Below are positions 53,697-59,672 of a stretch of DNA of 64,000 nt, one piece after another. Numbering within the stretch: the stretch's first letter is position 1; each line of letters opens with the position of its first letter. The DNA comes from Microbacterium atlanticum. GTDB taxonomy: Bacteria; Actinomycetota; Actinomycetes; Actinomycetales; Microbacteriaceae. The stretch spans positions 1,798,001 to 1,862,000 of the forward strand of contig NZ_CP063813.1 of assembly GCF_015277815.1 (NCBI RefSeq), written 5' to 3'. Below the pieces are notes generated by a model. It worked only from the letters and a program-made list of their open reading frames with translations, searched no databases and was not told the origin of the DNA. The translations under genes and the position numbers were made by a program.

Positions 53697-55322
53697 TCAG
53701 CCCACGAGGCTGAGCAGTTCGTTCTCGATGACGGTGTCGAGGGCGAGCGTCTTGTAACCCTGTTCCCCGAAGAACACGGTGAGACGGTCGCCCTCCACCG
53801 CCGAGACGGCGCCGCGTCCCCACTCGGTGTGCTCGACCTCGGCGCCGGGTGGGAACGGCGCGCGCGACTCGTCCCGCACGTCATCCTGTGCGGTACCGGC
53901 CCGGCACGTGTCGCAGTGCCCGCACGGTTCGTCCGGATCCTCGCCGAAGTACCGCAGCAGCGCCCGGCGGCGGCAGTCCCGCGTCTCGGCGTACCGGCGC
54001 ATCACCTCCAGCCGCGACTGCTCGATCCGTTCGCGCCGCTCCGATGCCTCTGCGGCGAGGGCGGCCGCTTCGGACGCCGGAACGGATGCCGCCGCCACCG
54101 CCCCGCGGCGGCCGACGCGCACGACGCCGCCTTCCACGAGCAGGTTGACGAGGTGGGTGGCGCGCCTGGGCGCGACCCCGAGCGTCTCGGCGAGCGCCTT
54201 CGTCGCCACCGGCCGGTCGGCTGCGACGATCGCGCCGTAGGTCGCAGCGAGCGCGTCGAGGTCGACGCTGCGCGAGACGAAGTACTTGCGGATGCCGAGA
54301 TCCTCCGCGCGATAGAAGAGAGTGGCGGCAGCGGCCTTGCCGTCGCGGCCGGAGCGTCCGATCTCCTGGTAGTAGGCGTCGAGGGACTCGGGCACCGACG
54401 CGTGGATCACGAAGCGCACATCCGGCTTGTCGATCCCCATCCCGAATGCGTTCGTCGCGACGACGAGGTCGACGTCGTTCTCGAGGAAGGCGCGGTGCGT
54501 GTCCTCGCGATCCGCCTTCGGCATGCCGGCGTGGTACACGCGGACCCGCCGGCCGCGTTCGGCGAGCGCCGCGGCGTACTCCTCGGCTTCGCGGCGCGTC
54601 GCCGTGTAGAGCAGCCCGGAGCCGGTCGTCGCGGCGGCGAGTTCGAGGACGTCGCCGCGCTTCTCATCGGCCGTGACGGCGCGGCGCACCGTGAGGTCGA
54701 TGTTGGGGCGGTCGACGCCGCGGACGACGATGACGGCGTCGTGCAGCCGGAGCCGCTCGGCGATCTCGACGCGGACCGGCTCGGCTCCGGTGGCGGTGAG
54801 CGCGGCGATCGGCGGGGCGCCGAGTCGCTCGCGAACGGTGCCGAGGCGCAGGTAGTCGGGACGGAAGTCGTGTCCCCAGCTCGCGACGCAGTGCGCCTCG
54901 TCGACTGCGAGCAGTCCCACACCGATCTCCCGCAGCCGGTCGACCACGTCGTCTTTCGCCAGCTGCTCCGGTGTCAGGAACACGTACCGGACGGCTCCCG
55001 CCCGGAGGTCCTGCCACAGGCCGGCGGCGGCGCGCTCACCGAGCGTCGAATTCAGCACCGCTCCCCGCGGCGCGCCGGCGACGGCCGCCAGCTGCGCGAC
55101 CTGGTCGTCCTGCAGGGCGATGAGCGGCGACACCACGACGGTGAGGCCGTCGCGCAGCGCGCCGGCCAGCTGGTAGACCGCTGACTTGCCGGCGCCGGTC
55201 GGCAGGACGACGATCGCGTCGCGGCCCGCGACCAGCGACTCGATCGCCTCCGGCTGCCCGTCCCGCAACGCCTCCCAGCCGAAGGTCTCGCGGGCGGCGC
55301 GGGTGATGGCGGAATGGGGCAT
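53697..55322 (-). CDS. recQ: RecQ family ATP-dependent DNA helicase
   Basis: 541 residues. Walker A LPTGAGKSAVYQL, DEAHCVASWGHDFRPDY (DEAH box), the aromatic-rich loop and IGRSGRDGK (motif VI) define RecQ, a 3'-5' helicase. The zinc ligands of the RecQ-Ct region are in RDCRRRALLRYFGE and CGHCDTC, followed upstream by a winged-helix-like segment. There is no HRDC domain. Instead the last 50 residues (VEHTEWGRGAVSAVEGDRLTV, FFGEQGYKTLAL) look like the small beta-barrel tail of UvrD/PcrA helicases. I chose ATG at 55322 with GAGGA upstream. An ATG at 55355 would add 11 residues. Confidence 0.9.
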   Translation of the reverse strand: MPHSAITRAARETFGWEALRDGQPEAIESLVAGRDAIVVLPTGAGKSAVYQLAGALRDGLTVVVSPLIALQDDQVAQLAAVAGAPRGAVLNSTLGERAAAGLWQDLRAGAVRYVFLTPEQLAKDDVVDRLREIGVGLLAVDEAHCVASWGHDFRPDYLRLGTVRERLGAPPIAALTATGAEPVRVEIAERLRLHDAVIVVRGVDRPNIDLTVRRAVTADEKRGDVLELAAATTGSGLLYTATRREAEEYAAALAERGRRVRVYHAGMPKADREDTHRAFLENDVDLVVATNAFGMGIDKPDVRFVIHASVPESLDAYYQEIGRSGRDGKAAAATLFYRAEDLGIRKYFVSRSVDLDALAATYGAIVAADRPVATKALAETLGVAPRRATHLVNLLVEGGVVRVGRRGAVAAASVPASEAAALAAEASERRERIEQSRLEVMRRYAETRDCRRRALLRYFGEDPDEPCGHCDTCRAGTAQDDVRDESRAPFPPGAEVEHTEWGRGAVSAVEGDRLTVFFGEQGYKTLALDTVIENELLSLVG

Positions 55323-55430
55323 GCCGGTCCTCGCTGTTCGTCGTGGAGCGGCCATCCTCGCATCGGGATCGGATGCGTCCCGCGGGGTTGACACGCCCGG
55401 CAGACGCCTACGCCGGCGCCGGTCGGGCGC

Positions 55431-55436
55431 TACGCT
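55431..55436 (+). promoter_or_regulatory. -10 element for the PLDc_N/SHOCT gene
   Basis: TACGCT, 33 bp before the GTG at 55470. A perfect TTGACA stands at 55388-55393 but too far upstream (37 bp) to be its -35. Confidence 0.4.
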
Positions 55437-55469
55437 GTCGCCACCACACCTCGCTGACAGGAGGACGCC

Positions 55470-55859
55470 GTGTTCTTCAACGACTTCATCTGGTTCCTGC
55501 TCTGGAGCTTCTACTTCATCGCCTACCTCTATGTGGTGATCGTGATCATCACCGACCTCTTCCGCGACGACCAGCTCAACGGCTGGATGAAGGCGCTGTG
55601 GATCATCCTCCTGGTCTTCGTGCCGTTCCTCACCGCGCTCATCTACGTGATCGCGCGAGGCAAGGGGATGGCGGAGCGCGCGCAGGCGGCGCGCGGGGGA
55701 GTGGTGCCCGAGTCGGACGACTACCGTCCGGCGGCCTCCACGAGTCCCGCCGAAGACATCGCCAAGGCCAAGGCGCTGCTCGACGCCGGCACCATCAGCC
55801 AAGGCGAGTTCGACGCTCTCAAGAGCAAGGCGCTGGGCAACCAGTACTTCGGCGCGTAG
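55470..55859 (+). CDS. PLDc_N / SHOCT domain membrane protein
   Basis: 129 residues. Two N-terminal membrane helices (about 8-28 and 41-62) form a PLDc_N-type module with the linking LFRDDQLNGWMKALW. A C-terminal SHOCT domain follows (about 97-127, AEDIAKAKALLDAGTISQGEFDALKSKAL, read as a continuous helix-turn-helix). Proteins of this type are widespread in actinobacteria. SHOCT is thought to mediate oligomerisation or binding, but the function is not known. GTG at 55470 has AGGAGGA 6 nt upstream. A strong bidirectional hairpin lies after its stop. Confidence 0.85.
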   Translation: MFFNDFIWFLLWSFYFIAYLYVVIVIITDLFRDDQLNGWMKALWIILLVFVPFLTALIYVIARGKGMAERAQAARGGVVPESDDYRPAASTSPAEDIAKAKALLDAGTISQGEFDALKSKALGNQYFGA

Positions 55860-55871
55860 AGCCGACAACAC

Positions 55872-55906
55872 AAGAGCGGATGCCTCGGGTCGAGGCATCC
55901 GCTCTT
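55872..55906. terminator. Bidirectional terminator (stem-loop copy 1)
   Basis: Perfect 16-bp stem AAGAGCGGATGCCTCG with its complement, loop GGT, between the convergent SHOCT gene and ABC permease gene. The right arm CGAGGCATCCGCTCTT is found again at 58363-58378. Confidence 0.8.
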
Positions 55907-55929
55907 CTGTCTGCCCGGCGACTGCCGGC

Positions 55930-56697
55930 TCAGCTGATCCTGCGGCGGTAGATCGCCATCGAGGCGACGTACGCGACCGCGAGGATCCCGACCAGCCAGG
56001 CCATCGCAACCCAGATGTCCGCGCCCACCGGCCGGCCGGCGAACAGCGCACGCATGGAGTCGACGATCGAGGTGACCGGCTGGTTCTCGGCGAACCACTG
56101 CACGGGAGCCGGCATGCTCTCGGTCGGCACGAAGGCCGAGCTGATGAACGGCAGGAAGATGAGCGGGTACGAGAACGCGCTCGCGCCGTCGACCGTCTTG
56201 GCCGTGAGGCCGGGGATCACCGCGAGCCACGTCAGCGCCAGGGTGAAGAGCACGAGCATGCCGATCACCCCGAGCCAGGCGCCGAGACCCGCGCCGGTGC
56301 GGAAGCCCATCAGCAGCGCGACGCCGATGACGATCGCGAGCGACACCAGGATCGACACCAGCGACATCAGCACGTGCGCCCACAGCACTCCCGACCGTGA
56401 GATCGGAAGAGACTGGAACCGCTCGAAGATGCCGCCCTTCATGTCGAGGAAGAGGCGGTACGCCGTGTAGGCGATCCCCGACGCGATCGTGATGAGCAGG
56501 ATGCCGGGCAGCATGTAGTCGATGTACGACCCCTGGCTGAGTCCGGTGTCGATCGCCCCGCCGAAGACGTAGACGAACAGCAGCATGAGCGCGATCGGCG
56601 TGACCGCGGTGGTGATGATGGTGTCGGGGCTGCGCAGGATGTGCCGCAGCGACCGGCCGGTGAGTACGGCCGTGTCGCCGATGGCGTGAGCGGTCAT
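55930..56697 (-). CDS. ABC-2 type transporter permease (DrrB-like)
   Basis: 255 residues with six predicted membrane helices and the ABC-2 membrane family layout: LRSPDTIITTAVTPIALMLL at helix 1, DMKGGIFERFQSLPISR as the cytoplasmic coupling region, and the ATG start overlapping the ATPase stop (ATGA). It resembles the permease of daunorubicin-type exporters, so drug or lipid export is likely, but the substrate cannot be read from sequence. It is the last gene of the PadR/DUF1048/ABC cassette. Confidence 0.9.
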   Translation of the reverse strand: MTAHAIGDTAVLTGRSLRHILRSPDTIITTAVTPIALMLLFVYVFGGAIDTGLSQGSYIDYMLPGILLITIASGIAYTAYRLFLDMKGGIFERFQSLPISRSGVLWAHVLMSLVSILVSLAIVIGVALLMGFRTGAGLGAWLGVIGMLVLFTLALTWLAVIPGLTAKTVDGASAFSYPLIFLPFISSAFVPTESMPAPVQWFAENQPVTSIVDSMRALFAGRPVGADIWVAMAWLVGILAVAYVASMAIYRRRIS

Positions 56698-57509
56698 CGT
56701 CCTTCCTTCCGTGTCGTGGCGGGGCCGGTCTCGGCGTCGCCGGGTTGTGCGGTGTCCTCTTCGCCCGTCAGGGCGAAGAAGACCTCCTCGAGGCTGGGCT
56801 GCTTCTCGACGTACTCGACCCGGGCCGGCGGCAGCAGCTGCGTGAGTTCCGCCAGCGTGCCGTTGACGATGATCCGCCCCTTGTGGAGGATCGCGATGCG
56901 GTCCGCCAGCTGCTCGGCCTCCTCGAGGTACTGGGTGGTGAGCAGCACGGTGGTGCCGCTCCGGGCGAGCTCCTTCACGGCGTCCCACACCTCCAGGCGG
57001 GCCGCCGGGTCGAGCCCCGTCGTCGGCTCGTCCAGGAAGATCACCGGCGGGTCGCCGATGAGGCTCATCGCGATGTCGAGGCGACGGCGCATCCCGCCGG
57101 AGTACGTCGACACCTTCCGCCTGCCGGCGTCGATGAGCGAGAAGCGGGCGAGGAGGTCGTCCGCGATCCGGCCCGGGTCGGGCAGGTGGCGCAGCTGGGC
57201 GATGAGCACGAGGTTCTCGCGCCCGCTCAGGACTTCGTCGACGGCCGCGAACTGCCCGGTCAGGCTGATCGTCTGGCGGACCTGCTGCGCCTGCGTCGCG
57301 ACATCGAACCCCGTGATGGCCGCGGCACCGGCGTCGGCCTTCAGCAGCGTGGAGAGGATCCGCACGACGGTCGTCTTGCCGGCTCCGTTCGATCCCAGCA
57401 GCGCGAAGATGCTCCCTCGCGCCACGTCGAAGTCGACGCCGCGCAGCACATGCAGGTCCTTGTAGGACTTCTCCAGGCTCGTGACCTGGATGGCGGTGTC
57501 GGCGGTCAT
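56694..57509 (-). CDS. ABC transporter ATP-binding protein (DrrA-like)
   Basis: 271 residues. Walker A GSNGAGKTT, the signature YSGGMRRRL, Walker B VIFLDEPTTGLDP and the H-loop region LLTTQYLEEAEQL are all intact. YVEKQPSLEEVFFALTG near the end is the DrrA-type C-terminal segment. It powers the adjacent ABC-2 permease. The start at 57509 overlaps the DUF1048 gene stop, so all three are coupled. The upstream extension of this frame crosses the DUF1048 and PadR genes and is not real. Confidence 0.94.
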   Translation of the reverse strand: MTADTAIQVTSLEKSYKDLHVLRGVDFDVARGSIFALLGSNGAGKTTVVRILSTLLKADAGAAAITGFDVATQAQQVRQTISLTGQFAAVDEVLSGRENLVLIAQLRHLPDPGRIADDLLARFSLIDAGRRKVSTYSGGMRRRLDIAMSLIGDPPVIFLDEPTTGLDPAARLEVWDAVKELARSGTTVLLTTQYLEEAEQLADRIAILHKGRIIVNGTLAELTQLLPPARVEYVEKQPSLEEVFFALTGEEDTAQPGDAETGPATTRKEGR

Positions 57510-57874
57510 CGCTTCTCTCCTCGTTCTGCCTCGTCGATCGCCTTGTTGAGGCGCTCGCGCTCCTTGTCGATCCACTGCTTGCCCGAGTACGCGGCCGTGA
57601 ATTGCTGGGCGAACGCCGACGGATCCTCGCCCACGATGTCGCGCACGGGGGTGCCGTCGGCGGCGGCGCGCTCCCAGAGGTCCGCCGAGTCGCTCAGCAT
57701 CTGCACCAGGGATTCGCCGTCGGTCATTCCGCCGACGGTCATGAGGTACCGGTCCAGTGCCTTCGCGGCCGTGCGATACGGCTCGGGAAGGGCCTCGATG
57801 CGGGCCTTGTACTGCCTGTACTGCTTCTTCTGCTCGAGCGAGCCGGTGACGATCTCGTACCACTTGGCAGCCAT
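57506..57874 (-). CDS. DUF1048 family protein
   Basis: 122 residues, mostly helical and cytoplasmic. The KWYEIVTGSLEQKKQYRQYK start and the RIEALPEPYRTAAKALDRYL segment match the DUF1048 family, which is often found beside PadR regulators and ABC-2 exporters. Its biochemical role is unknown. It starts 16 bp after the PadR stop and overlaps the ATPase start by 4 nt, placing it in the same operon. Confidence 0.88.
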   Translation of the reverse strand: MAAKWYEIVTGSLEQKKQYRQYKARIEALPEPYRTAAKALDRYLMTVGGMTDGESLVQMLSDSADLWERAAADGTPVRDIVGEDPSAFAQQFTAAYSGKQWIDKERERLNKAIDEAERGEKR

Positions 57875-57889
57875 GATGAGTCCTCTTCC

Positions 57890-58228
57890 TCAGTTGGTCT
57901 TCTCGTGCTGACGGTGGAGCTGTTCGATGCGATCTGCGAGGAAGCTCCACGTCCTCCAGAACTCTGCGAGCTGTTCGCGCCCCTGCGCGTTGAGGGAGTA
58001 CACCTTGCGCGGCGGCCCCTTCTCGGACGGCACCTTCTCGACGTCGACGAGGCCCCGCTGCTCGACCCTGACGAGCAGGGCGTAGACGGTGCCTTCGGCG
58101 ATGTCGCTGAAGCCCTGGTCGCGGAGCCACGTCGTGATCTCGTACCCGTACGCGGGCCGGCTAGAGAGGATCGCGAGCACGATGCCCTCCAGCGTGCCCT
58201 TGAGCATCTCGGTCTCCTGCTTGCCCAT
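57890..58228 (-). CDS. PadR family transcriptional regulator
   Basis: 112 residues, the short PadR-s2 type. The winged helix spans LKGTLEGIVLAILSSRPAYGYEI with the recognition region FSDIAEGTVYALLVRVEQRG, followed by a wing (EKGPPRKVYSLNAQGREQLAE) and a short C-terminal helix. It heads the DUF1048/ABC operon and very likely represses it, binding the two TACCGGTA palindromes upstream. The inducer is unknown but is often the exported compound in such cassettes. Confidence 0.93.
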   Translation of the reverse strand: MGKQETEMLKGTLEGIVLAILSSRPAYGYEITTWLRDQGFSDIAEGTVYALLVRVEQRGLVDVEKVPSEKGPPRKVYSLNAQGREQLAEFWRTWSFLADRIEQLHRQHEKTN

Positions 58229-58263
58229 GGCGCACCTTCTCTGGACTACTCAGTGATGCTGAC

Positions 58264-58295
58264 TACCGGTAAACAGTAACACTAGGTACCGGTAC
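58264..58295. promoter_or_regulatory. Twin TACCGGTA operator upstream of padR/ABC operon
   Basis: The 8-bp palindrome TACCGGTA occurs at 58264-58271 and 58287-58294, centres 23 bp apart. The second is extended to GTACCGGTAC. The surrounding stretch is AT-richer than its neighbours and would hold the minus-strand promoter. It is the likely PadR site. Confidence 0.6.
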
Positions 58296-58342
58296 TTAGC
58301 AACAGCGAATACTGGTGCATCGCGGGCGGCCGGGAAACGCCG

Positions 58343-58378
58343 AAAAGCGGACGCCTCGAAGCCGAGGCATCCGCTCTT
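58343..58378. terminator. Stem-loop copy 2
   Basis: AAAAGCGGACGCCTCG, a 4-nt loop (AAGC), then CGAGGCATCCGCTCTT, with two mismatches in the stem. The right arm is identical to that of copy 1 at 55891-55906. It lies just downstream (minus strand) of tRNA-Leu and could terminate it. Confidence 0.65.
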
Positions 58379-58394
58379 CACGATGCAGGGAGAG

Positions 58395-58477
58395 TGCCGG
58401 TGGTGGGAGTCGAACCCACACGCCCTCGCGGGCAACCGAGTTTGAGTCGGTCGCGTCTGCCATTCCGCCACACCGGC
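58395..58477 (-). tRNA. tRNA-Leu (anticodon CAA)
   Basis: 83 nt read on the minus strand. The acceptor stem GCCGGTG pairs with CACCGGC, the anticodon loop is CTCAAAC (anticodon CAA, reading UUG), there is a long variable arm as in type II tRNAs, and the T-arm reads GTGGGTTCGACTCCCAC. The 3' end is A without an encoded CCA. It stands alone, not in a cluster. Confidence 0.95.
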
Positions 58478-58515
58478 TCGCGCGTCACGCCGCACGTCCG
58501 CGATTGACCATACCG

Positions 58516-58521
58516 TAGGAT
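58516..58521 (+). promoter_or_regulatory. -10 element of the leaderless ANTAR regulator gene
   Basis: TAGGAT ends 6 nt before the GTG at 58528. The gap TCAAAG has no useful Shine-Dalgarno. Confidence 0.55.
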
Positions 58522-58527
58522 TCAAAG

Positions 58528-59148
58528 GTGACTGAGCAGGAGCAGAACGCCGCCCCCACGGCTTCCACCCCCCGTCGTGTCGTCGTCGCCGAGGATGAGT
58601 CGCTCATCCGCCTCGACATCGTCGAGATCCTCCGCGACAACGGCTTCGACGTCGTCGGAGAGGCCGGAGACGGCGAGACTGCCGTGCAGCTGGCGACCGA
58701 ACTGCGACCCGACCTCGTGATCATGGACGTCAAGATGCCCCAGCTCGACGGCATCTCGGCGGCCGAGAAGCTCAGCAAGAACCACATCGCGCCCGTCGTG
58801 CTCCTCACCGCCTTCAGCCAGAAAGAGCTGGTCGAGCGGGCCAGCGAGGCCGGCGCTCTCGCGTACGTCGTCAAGCCCTTCACCCCGAACGACCTGCTCC
58901 CGGCCATCGAGATCGCCCTCGCCCGGTACGAGCAGATCATCACGCTCGAGGCCGAGGTCGCCGACATGGTCGAGCGCTTCGAGACCCGCAAGCTCGTGGA
59001 CCGGGCCAAGGGCCTCCTGAACGAGAAGATGGGCCTGTCCGAACCCGAGGCGTTCCGGTGGATCCAGAAGGCGTCGATGGATCGCCGCCTCACCATGCAG
59101 GACGTCGCGAAGGCGATCATCGAGCAGCTCGCCCCCAAGAAGGGCTGA
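58528..59148 (+). CDS. pdtaR: REC-ANTAR response regulator (PdtaR type)
   Basis: 206 residues. A receiver domain (about 16-130) has AEDES acidic residues, the phospho-acceptor D67 in DLVIMDVKM, the Thr of VVLLTAF and the Lys of YVVKPFTP. An ANTAR RNA-binding domain follows (about 140-200, RAKGLLNEKMGLSEPEAFRWIQ). ANTAR proteins act as antiterminators on paired hairpins. The gene next to polA matches the position of Rv1626 (pdtaR) in M. tuberculosis, partner of the kinase PdtaS, which is not in this window. The GTG start is probably leaderless. Confidence 0.93.
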   Translation: MTEQEQNAAPTASTPRRVVVAEDESLIRLDIVEILRDNGFDVVGEAGDGETAVQLATELRPDLVIMDVKMPQLDGISAAEKLSKNHIAPVVLLTAFSQKELVERASEAGALAYVVKPFTPNDLLPAIEIALARYEQIITLEAEVADMVERFETRKLVDRAKGLLNEKMGLSEPEAFRWIQKASMDRRLTMQDVAKAIIEQLAPKKG

Positions 59149-59165
59149 GCCCGCGGCGGGCGCCG

Positions 59166-59591
59166 CTACTCGACCTGGCGGATGTGGTTCGTGATCCGCA
59201 CCGTGGAGCAGCGGCGGCCCTCGTCGTCGGTGACGACGATCTCGTGGACCGCGAGCGTGCGCCCGAGGTGGATGGGCGTGCACACCCCGGTGACGACACC
59301 GGACGTGGCGGAGCGGACGTGCGTCGCGTTGATGTCGACGCCCACGGCCAGTCGTCCCGGACCGGCGTACAGATTCGCCGCCATCGAGCCGAGCGACTCG
59401 CCCAGCACCACGTATGCGCCGCCGTGGAGGAGCCCCACCGGCTGCGTGTTGCCTTCGACGGGCATGGTCGCCACGGCGCGCTCGACCGAGAACTCGGTGA
59501 AGACGATGCCCATCTTCTCGGCCAGTGCGCCCATGCCGCGGTTCGCGGCCCACGCGAGTCCGTCGACGGCGGAGGGGGACTGTTCGGGCAT
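59166..59591 (-). CDS. PaaI-type hotdog fold thioesterase
   Basis: 141 residues, a single hotdog domain. The catalytic segment LLHGGAYVVLGESLGS and the VGVDINATHVRSA strand are typical of PaaI/YdiI-type acyl-CoA thioesterases. It hydrolyses acyl- or aryl-CoA esters, but the real substrate is unknown. The start at 59591 gives the MPEQSPSAVDGL N-terminus. The frame extends upstream but crosses the polA promoter. It is convergent with the ANTAR gene (stops 17 bp apart) and divergent from polA. Confidence 0.88.
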   Translation of the reverse strand: MPEQSPSAVDGLAWAANRGMGALAEKMGIVFTEFSVERAVATMPVEGNTQPVGLLHGGAYVVLGESLGSMAANLYAGPGRLAVGVDINATHVRSATSGVVTGVCTPIHLGRTLAVHEIVVTDDEGRRCSTVRITNHIRQVE

Positions 59592-59660
59592 GGTGATGCC
59601 TCTCGTCTCGGGCGGTGGGGGAGGGCCTGCGTGAGCGCGGGGTCTGTCGCGCCCCCTGGC

Positions 59661-59666
59661 TAGGCT
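59661..59666 (+). promoter_or_regulatory. -10 element of leaderless polA
   Basis: TAGGCT ends 6 nt before the polA GTG at 59673, with no Shine-Dalgarno in the gap. Confidence 0.55.
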
Positions 59667-59672
59667 TGCAGG

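Noticed and set aside
53691..53713. Terminator between pyk and recQ
   Set aside because: The stop codons are 3 bp apart. The only hairpin (TCAGCC-CACGA-GGCTGA) lies inside recQ coding sequence and is weak.
55388..55393. Perfect TTGACA -35 box
   Set aside because: The nearest TANNNT hexamer (TACGCT at 55431) is 37 bp downstream, and TACGCC at 55409 is only 15 bp away and off consensus, so I could not pair it with a convincing -10.
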